Assembly: GCA_030068075.1 (NCBI GenBank)
Contig: CM057844.1
Coordinates: forward strand, 16,724,001-16,788,000
DNA: 64,000 bases
Reading direction: 5' to 3'
Source: Paguma larvata
Taxonomy: Eukaryota; Chordata; Mammalia; Carnivora; Viverridae
Made by a program: the position numbers and the translations under genes. The notes beneath the pieces are model-generated. The model was given only the letters and a program-made list of their open reading frames with translations. It ran no database searches and had not been told where the DNA came from. Positions 46,118 to 57,419 of this stretch are shown here, piece after piece. Each line of letters starts with the position of its first letter. Position 1 is the stretch's first letter.

Positions 46118-46639
46118 TGACATCTGTCATTTTTTAACGTCCTAAGCCTTTTGAATACTTCCTCTCTTTCCATTATAATTATTTTTCCTTTTGTCAATTC
46201 TGCCTTCCCAGTGTAAGTAGAATTCCCAACCAGCATTTCCTGGGTCCTTATGTTACTGGTTTATCGATATGTGGTTGGATCCCACCAAGCACATCCTCAT
46301 GGTATTTGAAGGTGCACAGGAATGTCATTAGGTTGTGCAGTTCTTCTGCTACACCAGGTGATGGACTGGCTATAGTAGAGGTTCTGATGTCCAGCTTCTG
46401 GGTGGCTGAATATTAAATGATCAGTGGAAAAATAAACAAACAAACAAACAAGCAAAAAAAACCACTAGTGTTTCTCTATGAAATTTCCCTATCTGGGTCT
46501 CTCTCCACTGTGGCATTCAAGCTTCGCTCCTTGCCTTCCAGAAATTCTGGCAACTGATTAAGCCCATCTAATAAGTGCCTTCTTTTTAACCTTACTAAAG
46601 TGGTTTCTGTTACCTAGAACTGAATCTTCATAAAGATAA

Positions 46640-47080
46640 GCCCCAGATTTCTTCTACAGCCTTTTTAATAACAGTTTATATGACTCTTTGTGCTCCAACT
46701 ATAGTCAACTTTTTAAGGTTCCTCCAATTTCCCATTCTGATTGTCATATAGCTTTTGGACCTGCTTTTCCCTCTGTCTAGGATGCTTTATTCTTACCTTC
46801 CTCTCCCAAACCCAATGTACTATTTTGTTTCTGTTAATGTTATATTTCTTATCTCAGTCATTACCTGTTCTAAAACTTGTCTGATCTCCCTGATTACATC
46901 AAATTCCCTTGTGAATATCTTTCACATATTGATGTTATATATCTCATTTGTAATTTGCATTTACTCACATGGTTGTTGGATTAATGTCTTTCAGTCTTCT
47001 ATACTATTAACACCATGAAAGCAATGCTCACTAATTTATGCCCAGAATTTAAATACCTGGCACATATCGTAAATATTGGT
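46640..47080 (+). mobile_element. L2 LINE 3' remnant
   Basis: GTCTGATCTCCCTGATTACATC, TTGTTGGATTAATGTCTTTCAG, CACCATGAAAGCAATGCTCACTAATTT and ACCTGGCACATATCGTAAATATTGG match the L2 3' end in order. The 87-codon frame at 46755 is a by-product. Confidence 0.55.
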
Positions 47081-47689
47081 TTTTCTGATAACTGGTAAAG
47101 AATTTTAAGCAGTTCAAACAATTGTCATTGCTCCAAGTTTTTTGGGAAGCATTTAAGACAATAAAGATTAGTTAATAAAATTAATTATATATATTAATTA
47201 CATATAATAAAACTAAATATATATATATATAAAATAAGCCCTTATAGTAAGTCTGTTGTTCAAATTTCAGCAGTTAAGAATTTAGCATTTTTAGGCATCC
47301 CAGAAACACGTCTATTACTCCTGTCTCTTGTCAAGATTATTAGGCTACAGGATTTGAAATCACAGGGAGTCAAGAAAGATTTAAAAGTAAATGTCATCCT
47401 CCTCCGAGATTATGCTTCAGAAATCTAGAATATAATCAGTAAATCTATTAATATAACATAAGACATATCTTGAGGTGGTATGCAGGATGAATTAAGAAGA
47501 GGTAACCAAGGCAATCGACTATGGCCTGAAGGAGAGGAAGGATGCAAATTAAAAACAAACAAACAAACAAAAAAGAAGACAATGATTGAAGTCAAGGCTG
47601 CTGGAGAATAGGAATGTTATTACCAGAATTGGAGAATAAACATAAGCATGAGAATAACATCTGTTTTTCACTTTTTAGGCTGTACTTGT
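47081..47689. other. Unassigned AT-rich stretch
   Basis: It contains a TA-rich block (47185-47235) and an AAAC repeat (47550-47575). No gene or mobile element was recognised. Confidence 0.45.
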
Positions 47690-47840
47690 TGCTTCTGTTT
47701 TTTATTTTTCAGAAGTAGAAAATGAGAATCAGAGAAGTCATAATTTGTCCAAGGGTGCAGAACATAAATGGTCAGAGCTAGGATACAAACTCAGTGCTCT
47801 GATCCTGCATTATGTGTCCTTTCCACCGCCCCATGTACCT
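47690..47840 (-). mobile_element. MIR element, minus strand
   Basis: AGAAGTAGAAAATGAGAATCAGAGAAGTCATAATTTGTCCAAGGGTGCAGAACATAAATGGTCAGAGCTAGGATACAAACTC is the reversed MIR core, preserved in order. The 93-codon frame through it is incidental. Confidence 0.85.
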
Positions 47841-48030
47841 TGGAGGAAGAAAATGGTTCAGAGAGCAAGAAGTGGTACTGATTTGGACACAAATATAAGG
47901 GATTTTGTTTTAGGCATGTTGAGTTTGAAGCAAGAAAATCTTAATATAAAAGCTTTGAGCAGTTTCTCTAAAATATTTATGAAATGTCTCATTTACAAAA
48001 TATATTTGGAGGAAAGGCTCATGTGAGTTG

Positions 48031-48072
48031 ATTCAATACAAAAGAAAAAGTATTCAATACAAAAGAAAAACT
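48031..48072. repeat. 21-bp tandem duplication
   Basis: ATTCAATACAAAAGAAAAA occurs at 48031 and 48052, with one difference at the end of each 21-bp unit. Confidence 0.92.
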
Positions 48073-48296
48073 ATTTTACTACAAATAATCACCCTCCAAT
48101 TTATCTGCTTGACCATCTCCACTGACTAACCCTGAAGAAATCTGCCTTTGGGTTATGGTACAGTCCTACTCTTACACTCCTAAAAATAAAAGTTAATAAG
48201 TGCCATCCAGTCTTATTTCACAGAGTCCCACCTTGTATACTAAATTAATTTCCAAGAATATCCTGAACATACTAAGCCTTGTGTACTTCTTATGTC

Positions 48297-48410
48297 TTGC
48301 TCAACCCAACAAGTGCCCTCCTCTGTGCCCATCACCCACTATCCCCCCTCCCACACCCTCCTCTCCCCTCAGTTTGTTCTTATTCTTTGAGAGTCTCTCA
48401 TGTCATGTCT
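48297..48410 (-). mobile_element. Young-type L1 3' fragment, minus strand
   Basis: CCCAACAAGTGCCCTCCTCTGTGCCCATCACCCACT, then CCTCAGTTTGTTCTTATTCTTTGAGAGTCTCTCATG, is the reverse complement of the L1 3' UTR shared by the copies at 2135 and 27465. Confidence 0.85.
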
Positions 48411-49222
48411 TCCTGATACTAATATATTGATCTGGAAGAGTCTATGCAAGTGGAACAGACTTTGTTTACTCCTCCAGAGTCAACACTAGAAGATCTAGTT
48501 CATCTTTCGCTTTTCTTCAAAGTATAATGACAAGTGTCCAAATAAGTGATCCAGGGTTGAAGCTGGAAATATATTCAAGCTAATGAGATTTGGATCTAAG
48601 TGGCAAAAAAAATAAAAAAATAAATAAAAGACTTTTCAATCAGACAATCAGATTTAGGACTGCCCCAAGAGATCAGATGGTATATAGTTTGTATTTCACT
48701 GAAATTAGTAAATTTCAGCCCAGAACACTTAATTACACTTAAAAAAATATAGTGATAGGCTTGCCGATAAAGAAGACTTTTTTATACTGTTTTATAAACT
48801 GTTTTATAAAAAGTAATAAGAATTGTTATTATAAATTTTATTTAATTAATCTTTATTGTCATTAACAATATCTTTCAGAGCCAGACATAATCTAGACATA
48901 ATAGGTAGATTTAGAGAAATCTTTGATAACTTTTGTCTATTACAGGAGGAGATAAGGCAGAGTGAAGCTTATAAAGAGGGTTGCACACATCCTCTTATTA
49001 AGGGAGGGCCAGTTTGGGATTTGTCATTTGTCTTGAACTATTTACCAAATGCCTTGGAGTTGGCAAACTCCAAACCTAGTTTGGTTGAGTGTTTTTCTCT
49101 CAATTTTTAAACCCAAGTGATTCCTAGGGAAATTTAATCCATATGTTTCAGAATCGTTTACACTTAACTCATCAAAATGTTTTGTAAGGGCTATTTGATG
49201 TCCAAATGTCTTTAAAGCCCTT
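48411..49222. other. Unassigned stretch with a small perfect hairpin
   Basis: TTGGAGTTGGCAAACTCCAA (49054-49073) forms an 8-bp stem with a 4-base loop. CTGTTTTATAAA is tandemly repeated near 48787-48810. No repeat family was recognised. Confidence 0.45.
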
Positions 49223-49248
49223 TTCTTTTTTTTTTTTTTTTTTTTTTA
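49223..49248. repeat. Poly-T tract
   Basis: About 24 T residues run before AGAAACAGG. It could be a reversed retrotransposon tail, but no body could be attached to it. Confidence 0.9.
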
Positions 49249-49654
49249 GAAACAGGAAATTGTTCTTTGTTTTGTTTTTTTGTTTTGTTTCTTTTGTAAA
49301 AGTAAATAACCTAGGAACACAGAAAGACTGAGACCAACTTCAAAATTTTTAACAGTTGGGCTTAAAGAGATCCTGTACACACAGAACAGCACATTCTTAA
49401 AACTATAATTTTAGCACAGCTTATAGATTTAGGCTACTGATACCCAGGATTCTTATTAGCACACTAATAGCAAGTTAGTGTTTTCAGTGATCAATGATTC
49501 TTCTAGGAAAATATAAAAAAAGAGGCTGTCTTTAGAAAGCATGGAAAATATTGATACATTAATAGCTATACAAAACATTAAAAATATAGTCAATTATTTC
49601 CTAATAAAAGCATAATGCCTTATTGGTTTTGTAGATGAGTTCTTTAAAAACTGA

Positions 49655-50005
49655 GCAAAATATGTACAAACAATTTACAGAAGAACCATAAATGGCTAAT
49701 ATGAATATTAAAAATGTAAATGCACTAATATTTGGTAATATTTTTCTGCATATTTTTGATCACTGGAGAAACAGGAAGTATTTTATAATGATGATATGAC
49801 TAGAAGTCAGTAAAGTCTTTACCAAAGGAAATTTGGCATTATTAAATTAAAAAATGATGTGCATGCTCCTTGACCCATCCATAAGAAACATTCCCAAAAA
49901 TACAAAAAAGGATTTTCAAAAATATGCCTTGCAGCATTATTTAACAAAGTGAAATGATGTATTTTTGTAATATACTTTCCATAAAGACAGTGGAAGCAAA
50001 ATTAT
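49655..50005 (+). mobile_element. Very old L1 3' fragment (tentative)
   Basis: ACAATTTACAGAAGAACCATAAATGGCTAATA and CTTGACCCATCCATAAGAAACATTCCC, then CTTGCAGCATTATTTAACAAAGTGAAATGATG resemble ORF2 C-terminal text of ancient L1. Confidence 0.45.
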
Positions 50006-50984
50006 TTAAGCGATCAAACCAGTAGAGGTCTGAAAAATGAGGAAGGCAGAAATTCTGGAAGGAATCTGTCATGGAAATGCTGACTATCAGCAGAGATATT
50101 TATCATGTTTTTAGGGAAAATAATTCTCTCCATATAGAAGCTTGAAATTGCATTAACATCAGAAGGAGGAACACCACTCCCTATCCAGGGCCTGGGTGGG
50201 GAGGGGTTGTCATTTGGCACATTATGATTCTAAGCTGGAGTCCTCTGATTCCAAACAGGGGTCCTAAACGACTTGGTGATGGGTGTTTCTTGTTTCCCAG
50301 ATAGTGACTCACACATTAGCAACACGTCTTTTTTTCCTACCCTGAACCTCATGCAGACTCATCGCAGAAAAATGAATAATGAAAATTATTGTAGTATCTT
50401 CTTGAAGAGGCACTGCTTCTTAACAGTTTCTGGAGATTTGAAAGCTTGCACTTTCAGCATCAAGCCACCTACAAATGTACTGGCAATGCTTTGGATCAAG
50501 GACTACTGAAGTTTAGCTATTTCCTTACCACCAAGATTTATATACGGTTGAAAATCAATGTATTTAGAGATCCTTTTCTGGGAACAGCAACTTGGGTGAT
50601 GAATAAGCATCTTACCACCTAACATCCCACCTGGTGGTTTAAATTGTACCCACTGCATTTGATAAACTGGCAGGCATCCTGGGATGCTGAGGAAACATCA
50701 ATCTCTTTAAAATAAAATAGCTCTTTTGATTTCTGTCAAGGAGGGCTGCCAGTCTGTCAGCACGGACTCATTACAAGTCAAGAGCAGGGGAGTGAAGTAT
50801 AAAATGGAGGTTAAGTGTTTTGGGTGATTTTTTATAAATGAAAAGAATTTTCCTTCTTAGAGGGAGTCCCTGTTGTTACTTGTGGTCCAGTCATACTGGC
50901 CCTGACCAGGCCAGGTTGGACCTCACTTAGAGCTGGAGGCAGTACACAGTGAGGGTTAGGAGCACTGAGGCAAAAACAGGCTGC
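50006..50984. other. Unassigned, repeat-poor stretch
   Basis: Mixed-composition DNA with no recognised repeat. The two short frames (minus 50014-50220, plus 50273-50509) show no family signature. Confidence 0.4.
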
Positions 50985-51175
50985 TGGGGTTTCAATGTCA
51001 GCTCCCTTACTCACATGATGAGCCAAGCTTGATACCTGGTTAAACTTCTGTTTCCTCATTTGAAAAGAGGGGATGATGCTGAGAGTAAGGGCAGTACCTC
51101 CTCCACAGAGACATGGTGAGGATTACAGGAGCTAATAGACAGCACTTCATGCCTGGCATGTTGTGGGGAGCTCAG
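50985..51175 (+). mobile_element. MIR element
   Basis: GGTTAAACTTCTGTTTCCTCATTTGAAAAGAGGGGATGATG, CAGTACCTCCTCCACAGAGACATGGTGAGGATTACAGGAGC and CTTCATGCCTGGCA preserve the MIR core and 3' part well. Confidence 0.85.
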
Positions 51176-51346
51176 ATTAGCCATTCCCAACATCAGAAAC
51201 GCTTTGCCTTGAGACTGTTGCATCTCACTCCCCATTACATCATTCATGTCTTGCTCAAATGTCATCCTCATCCAGCCAGTCCTAATCCCCTTTACCAAAT
51301 AACCCAGCAAATTCTGTAAACCTCCTATTCCCTGGGCCAGTTTTTT

Positions 51347-52555
51347 ATTGTTATTATTGAGCTTTAACTGACACAGGACATTATATTAAAGTGTACATGA
51401 CTCAATATTTGTAAATATTGTGAAATGATCACGATAAATCTAGTTAACATCTGTCATCATACAAAGTTACAGAATTCCTCTTCTTGTGATGAGAACTCTT
51501 AAGATCTACTCTCAGCAACTTTAAAATATGCAATTATAGTATTATTAATTATAGCTGCCATATGGTATGTTGTACCTTTTGTCTTTTTCCACCCATTTCA
51601 CTCACTCCCTGCCCCCTATCTCTGGCAACTACCCATCTGTTCTCTGTATCCATGAGCATGTTTTTGTTGTTGTTTTTTGTTTTTTTTAGATTCCACATAT
51701 AAACGAGATCATATGATACTTATTTGTCTGACTTATTTCACTTAGCATAATGCCCTTGAGGTCCATCATCTATGTTGTCACAAATGGCAAGATTTCATTC
51801 TTCTTTATGGCCAGATATATATATCTTTTTATGGCTGAATAATAAATAATATACATATATATCATATTTTCTTGATCTATTCATCTGTTGACATTTAGAT
51901 TGTTTCCATATCTTGGGTATTGTAAATAATGCTGCAATGAACATGGGGGTTCAGATATTTTTTCAAGTTAGGGTTTTCATTTTCTTTGGATAAATACCCA
52001 GAAGTGGAACTGCTGATTCATATTGTATTTCTATTGTTATTTTTTTATGGAACTGCCATACTGTTTCCTGTAGTGGCTATACCAATTTATATTTCTATCT
52101 ACTGTGCATGAGGGTTCTCTTTTTTCCACACCTTTGCCAGTCCTTGTTATTTCTTATCTTCTAGATAATAGCCATTCTAACAGGTGTGAGGTGATATCTT
52201 TTGTGGTTTTATTTACTATTAAATGTTTATTTATTTATTTTGTGTGTGTGAGAGACAGACAGGAGTGGGAGAAGTGAGGGGGAGCATGAGCAAGGGAGGG
52301 GTAAAGAGAGAGGGAGAGAGAGAATCCCAGGCAGGCTTTGCCCTGTCAGGAAAGAGCTGGATGCAAGGCTCCATCTCATGGATTGTGAGATCATGACCTG
52401 AGCCAAAATAAAAAATCAGACACTTAACTGAACTGACTGAGCTACCCAGGCACCCCTGTGGTTTTGATTTACATTCGCTGATGCTTAATAATGCTGAGGA
52501 TCTTTCCACCTACCTGTGGGTACCTAGCCCATCTTTTATAGCTTTATAACAATTG
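51347..52555 (-). mobile_element. Old L1 3' end, minus strand, inside L2
   Basis: The reversed 3' UTR (ATTATTGAGCTTTAACTGACACAGGACATTATATTAAAGTG) is followed by the reversed ORF2 C-terminus. Landmarks are CATTTCACTTAGCATAATGCCCTTGAGGTCC, AATAATGCTGCAATGAACATGGGGG, AAATACCCAGAAGTGGAACTGC and AACAGGTGTGAGGTGATATC. A CAN-SINE (52216-52456) lies within. Confidence 0.9.
52216..52456 (-). mobile_element. CAN-SINE, minus strand, inside L1
   Basis: TTAAATGTTTATTTATTTATTTTGTGTG (reversed tail), a GA-rich middle, GAGATCATGACCTGAGCC and the reversed head GAGCTACCCAGGCACCCC are present. The flanks TGTGGTTTTATTT (52202) and TGTGGTTTTGATTT (52457) are the target duplication. Confidence 0.95.
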
Positions 52556-53157
52556 CCATTATCAGAAATTATACTGAATATTTGTTTGTTATTGGTCTCC
52601 CACTCCTTCCCAAAATAAACTCTTGAAGATGGAATATCTGTTTTTTTATTCCTAGCATTCAGAACCATACCTGGCACCTAATAGATGTTTAATAAACTAT
52701 TCCTTAGTAATGAACAAACGAAAGAATGGTAGATTTTTAGTACAAAATGCTTGTCAACAGTTAAAAGGAATGAAGTAGATTTATATGTTCTGATAAAAAA
52801 AAATGTTTCCGTGCCATATTTTAAGTATAAAAGAACAAGTTTCATAAAAGTAAATATTAAGATTGTACCAATATGGTGTCACTGGGTATAGACTACCAGT
52901 AGAAGAATATAATTTAGTGTGCATGCCAGACACCTTTACTGTACTGCTAAAATTGTAACTTTCATCTTATAAAAGAATTATTTTATTTAAATCTGTTATT
53001 TAAATCACAACAATGTAGTGTTTATTGTAATTTGCATTCCACCTGACCCTTACTTTTATAGGTGTTTCCATCAGTGTTAATTCTCAAGAAGGTTATATTT
53101 ATGTGTGTTGCCAATCCTTCCACATTCTTCCATATTTCTCTACAACAAAATGATCTT

Positions 53158-53376
53158 TGGGGTACCTGGGTGGCTCAGTCGGTTGAGTGTCCGACTTAGG
53201 CTCAGGTCATGATCTCACTCATGGTTTTGGGCCCCACGTCGGGCTCTGTGCTGACAGCTCAGAGCCTGGAGCCTGCTTTGGATTCTGTGTCTCCCTCTCT
53301 TCTGCCCTTCCCCTGCTCATGCTCTGTCTCTCTCTCTCTCAAAATAAATAAATGCCAAAAAATAAAAAGTAAAAAA
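53158..53376 (+). mobile_element. CAN-SINE, near-consensus
   Basis: GGGGTACCTGGGTGGCTCAGTCGGTTGAGTGTCCGACTTAGG starts the copy, with CpGs kept in TCGG, CCGAC and CACGTCGGG. It ends in AATAAATAAATGCC plus an A tail. Target duplication AAAATGATCTT is exact at 53147-53157 and 53377-53387. Confidence 0.97.
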
Positions 53377-53647
53377 AAAATGATCTTCCAGGTGGCTTGG
53401 CTGTCTATTTTCTCCTTTTATTTTTATATGGTAAAGCTTTAACTATCGATATGCTAATAACAGCCTCCATTAAAGTCCTAACACTTGGGATCTGGAAAAT
53501 TTGACAAGCAGTTTTCACTTATTTATTTGTTGCTGAGAACATGTTATATACCAAACAATACATTTCTTGCCTTCAGAGATTCCCAGCCTAAGGCTTTCAC
53601 AACTGACTGTTTACCAACGTTTTCTAGCTGGTCAAAACTTACCATAA

Positions 53648-53856
53648 CGAGGGCACCTTGGTGGCTCAGTCTGTTAAGCATCTGACTCTTGATTTTGGCT
53701 CAGGTCATGGTCCAGTGGTTCATGAGTTCAAGCCCCACATTCGGCTCTGCACTGACATTGCAGAGCCTGTTTGGGATTCTGTCTCCCTCGTTCTGCCCCT
53801 CCCCTGCTTATTCTCTATCTCTCTCTCAAAAAGTTTTTTAAAAATCAAAACTAAAC
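53648..53856 (+). mobile_element. CAN-SINE
   Basis: GAGGGCACCTTGGTGGCTCAGTCTGTTAAGCATC starts the copy, and it ends in CTCTCAAAAAGTTTTTTAAAAATC plus an A-rich end. Target duplication CAAAACTTACCATAA (53633-53647) matches CAAAATTTATCATAA (53857-53871) with two differences. The 91-codon frame through it is a SINE translation. Confidence 0.96.
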
Positions 53857-54134
53857 CAAAATTTATCATAATAATAAATATTTTAGATGATGCTTTAGAT
53901 GATCAGCCAGAAGTAATGAAAGAAAGTACCTGATAATATAGAGGATGACAAAACAAAACAGGAAGAGATTGTGACTCGTCCATACCTGCACAACTATTTA
54001 GACAAAGACTGGTAAGTCAATTCCAATCTTCAGGGAAAATTTACTTAATTGACCAAGTCTTTGTTTAAAAAAAAAAATGGGCTAGTCAGAATTATTTTAA
54101 ATGTCCTGTATCAGTTATCTATTACCTTACTAAT

Positions 54135-54490
54135 GAAGAGTTAGTTACCACAGAAAGCCTCAGTGGTATGTATTGTTCACACACAGAAAGACAGCTGGGT
54201 AGTATTGCTGATCTTGGCTGGGGGTACTCTTGTCTGGGGATCACCGGCTGTCGGCTACGCTAGGCTGGTTTTGGTTCAGGGGACTGAGATGACTCAGGTC
54301 TTTCCCTCATGTCTCTCAGCCTTAAGCAGAGTAGCCTGGGTCATGACACAGGCAAAAGAGAGAGAGAGAGAAAGCAAAATCAGCTTCAGAAGTATTCTTC
54401 CAGAATCCTCTTCTGTCGTATTTGTGAACATCTCAGTGGTCAAATCAAGTAACATGGCTGCCACCAAGTTCGAGCTGGGAGGGCCCTAAA
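54135..54490 (-). mobile_element. MLT1-like LTR, minus strand (tentative)
   Basis: TTAGTTACCACAGAAAGCCTCAGTGG, GATCTTGGCTGGGGGTACTC, then CACAGGCAAAAGAGAGAGAG and ATGGCTGCC resemble a reversed MaLR LTR. A 108-codon plus-strand frame (54163-54489) spans it and has no protein-family signature. Confidence 0.4.
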
Positions 54491-54701
54491 AGCTTACATG
54501 ACAAAAACATGATTATAAGAAGGGGTGAAGTCTTGGCCGTTTTTTGCCATCTACCAAGATCCTTTCAAGTAGCGGGATATTATGATTGGACTGATATTTA
54601 ACAGTATAATTTTGTTTTCTACTTTTAATTTGCACTGTGAGACACACACACAGCTTAAGAAATTGGGCTAAGACATAGTTGTGTAAAATGGAAGTGAAAA
54701 C

Positions 54702-54732
<31 letters not shown>

Positions 54733-55224
54733 CAGGCCCTGTCTTTTGAGAACTGCTATCAAAAGCCACTTGGAATTTAAAGGAAAAGGCACTTTTCACA
54801 GAGGAATCTGAGATGTGAATTAGAAACAACCATTTAAACAGACACTTCCTTCATACTCACCTATTTCCTTAAGTCCATTCTACTCTACTTCCTACCTTAT
54901 CATGTTTTAAGTATTTGTTTCAGCAGCAAATTTAACACAACAATAAATGCCTAAAAATTAATCTTGGCATATCTCAAGGGGGTTCTGTGTTCAACACCTA
55001 GTATCAACTAAATGATTCCTTAAAGGAAGAAAAGATAAAAATATCAAAAAAATTTAAAATAATAGTTAGTATTCTCCCTCTTTATATGGTTGCTAGATAG
55101 CAGAAAGGTTTGTTCTGTGAGAATTAATGGAGCTGTACACTTCCAACTTGTGCCTTTTTCTTTAGGTTTATTATGAAATGTCCAAAAATTATTGTGTTCC
55201 AGCTAATCATTAAGGTAATGTTCA
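54491..55224. other. Unassigned stretch
   Basis: An AAAAC/AAAC repeat lies at about 54695-54733. No gene or mobile element was recognised. Confidence 0.45.
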
Positions 55225-55392
55225 TTCTTCTACCTGCATCAGAATTACCCTTGTGCTTTATTAAAAGTACAAATCCCTGGGTCCACAACAGATTTGTTAA
55301 ATCAGATTATCTGGGGATGAGTGTACAAACCCCAGTTATTACCCATCTTCTTGGGCAAATTGGGGCACACTAAAGATTGAGAACTCAGTGGT
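55225..55392 (+). mobile_element. MER5-like hAT-Charlie fragment
   Basis: CTGCATCAGAATTACCCTTGTGCTTTATTAAAAGTACAAATCCCTGGGTCC and CAGATTATCTGGGGATGAG follow the MER5-type consensus ('...atcagaatcacctggagggcttgttaaaa...'). The end GCACACTAAAGATTGAGAACTCAGTGG approximates its inverted terminus. Confidence 0.75.
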
Positions 55393-55449
55393 GCCAATTA
55401 GGTTGAACTGCTCCATGGTATAACTTTGGTTACCTTCAACAAATGTTTA

Positions 55450-55930
55450 TGTCCTTCCTGTGCAGGGGGGGAGAAAGTTCTCTTCGGCCTTCTTAGGACC
55501 CCTGGCTAGGTCTGAAAATTAAACTGACAAAGGCAGATTAATAGAAGAAAAGCATATGGATTTATTAATATAAGTTTTACATGACATGGGAGGCTTCATA
55601 AGGAAAATGAAGACCCACATAAATGGTTAAACCTGTGTTTTTATGGTAGATTCTAAGAAGAGTGGAAAGTCACAGAAAGTAGGATAGGGCAGAGTCTGAG
55701 CTGACTCTTTGTAGTAAAATTAGCAAGGCCTGTTGATTGTGATTTCTCTCTGAATCTCTTAGTCTTCAGAGATGACTGAAAGGATGCCCCTTTCCTCTAG
55801 ATATAGGGAGGGTACTTCTCACATGAGGGTTTTATGACCTGCTTCAGGGGAGGTCAGAAAGTCATTTCTGACACGCCGTTTCTCAGATTCCTTCAGCTTG
55901 AAATAGTCAATGTTCCAAGATGCAGTATTT
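55450..55930 (-). mobile_element. Old LTR-like repeat, minus strand (family not assigned)
   Basis: TTATTAATATAAGTTTTACATGACATGGGAGGCTTCA gives a reversed AATAAA-type signal. CACATGAGGGTTTTATGACCTGCTTCAGG and CATTTCTGACACGCCGTTTCTCAGATTCCTTCAGC follow. The pattern recurs in other carnivore and primate sequence as I remember it, but I cannot name the family. Confidence 0.45.
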
Positions 55931-57192
55931 TGGAGTAGCATTTCTTAAACACCATCACCCGTGAGATGGCTTCCAGGGGGCTTCATGGTCCTGCATATGG
56001 GCTGTGTCCCTCCCCCTATAACTTTGAAAACTGCCATCTGTAGCACTGGAGTTGTCAGACCCTACACTCTCCTCCACTAGACCCTTTAGAGTCTATGATG
56101 TTTACAAAACAAAGATGGCATCTTTTATAAGGTAAACTACCTTCCTCACTGAGAAAAGTGGTGAGTTTGATGAGAATTAGACCTCATAATATCCTGCCTT
56201 CTACTTTTAGGTAGTCTCTGAATGGAGATCCAGGATAAGCTATTGGCTTTAATGAGACAGTTGAGGGGGTAGGGAGCAGGAAATAGTACCAGTACTCTGG
56301 TATTTTCACTTAAACAGCAAAGGGACGTGTTGATAAGAGGCCCTTTCTTTGTTGTGCCATGCTCCAAGCATTGCATCATCATCTCCAGAAGCTGCTGCCT
56401 TGTCTGTGCCAGATGATAATTTGGGCACAGGCACAAATCAATACCAGGAATGGGTGCGCTGGGAGCATGCACTGTAAGTACTGTGAGTATAAATAGAACT
56501 GGAAGAATAACCTTTTTGTGAACTACTGTGCGGTAATCCTCCTAAAGCCAGAAAGCTAGTATGGCTTCAATGGGCCTTTTATAACATTAAATGCTACCCC
56601 TCAACTGCCCTCCTCCAAGCCCAGGGACTGCTTGCTTAAGTTACCATTTTTAATGCAAATCATCATAATGGCTTGATAATTATTTCAATTGGCATTTCTG
56701 AAGCCATTCAGTAAAAGAACAGCCAGGGCAAAACCCTCACTAATCTTCCCATCTTTCATATCCTCTGGGTTTGAGGTGGAATAACACAAGAAAGCCCCAA
56801 AGCCAGAGAGTTTTTGAAGTTTATTCTTAATGGACCCAACTCTCTCTCCCTGTTACTCTATGAAGTGAATTCGGCCCAAGTTAAACAAAATAGCAAGAGC
56901 ATAATATTTGTGGTGGCTGGAAAGGAGAGAAGGCAATGACAAGCATCCCTTTCCTCCCGGACTCGGCTTTCAGATTGGTTGGACAGCATTTTAACAAGTT
57001 GTTGTTATTATTGAAAAAAAAAAAAACATTTATTGAATGCTGCGATATGGTGAGTGTTCTAAAAACATTTTGTTTGAGAGAATCTTACTCAAAAACACCT
57101 ATTTAGGTTTCTTCTTTTCCATAAAGGGTTTCTAAGTCTTTCATGGGCTATTAAATAGTGTACAATTTATTTGTATGGGTCATAAGCAAAAC
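55931..57192. other. Repeat-poor stretch with candidate conserved block
   Basis: No repeat was recognised. Around 56640-56720 there is an octamer ATGCAAAT (56653-56660) next to CATCATAATGG and TGATAATTATTTCAATTGG, a cluster of TAAT-type and CAATTG-type cores. The 108-codon minus-strand frame at 56146-56472 has no family signature. Confidence 0.4.
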
Positions 57193-57207
57193 AAAAAGTA
57201 CTGCTCT

Positions 57208-57404
57208 CTGGAGCACATAGGGGGCTCAGTTGGTTGAACACTTGACTCAATTTCAGCTCAGGTCATGATCTCCAGGTTCATGGGATCAAGCCCCATGTCA
57301 GGCTCCACACGTCTCTCTCCCTCTCTCTCTCTCCCCCCCCCTCTTAGCCCATCCCCCACTCACTCATGAGTGCTCTCTCAAAATAAATAAATAAATTAAG
57401 AAAG
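57208..57404 (+). mobile_element. CAN-SINE, diverged head
   Basis: GGGGGCTCAGTTGGTTGAACACTTGACTC, TTCAGCTCAGGTCATGATCTCCAGG, a shortened middle, a CT/C-rich block and AATAAATAAATAAATT make up the copy. Target duplication AAAAAGTACTGCTCT is perfect at 57193-57207 and 57405-57419. Confidence 0.96.
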
Positions 57405-57419
57405 AAAAAGTACTGCTCT

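Larger units (their letters stand above)
51190..52740 (+). mobile_element. L2 LINE 3' end, split by an L1
   Basis: The left part (51190-51346) has GTCTTGCTCAAATGTCATCCTCATCCAGCC and AATTCTGTAAACCTCC. The right part (52556-52740) has CCATTATCAGAAATTATACTGAATATTTGTTTGTT, GTCTCCCACTCC, CCATACCTGGCACCTAATAGATGTTTAATAAA. Together they are continuous L2 3' sequence, interrupted by the minus-strand L1. Confidence 0.7.

Noticed and set aside
54163..54489. 108-codon plus-strand frame
   Set aside because: It lies antisense across an MLT1-like LTR and has no recognisable protein features.
56146..56472. 108-codon minus-strand frame with several Cys residues
   Set aside because: The cysteines are not regularly spaced, no family is recognisable, and a frame of this length is expected by chance in 64 kb.
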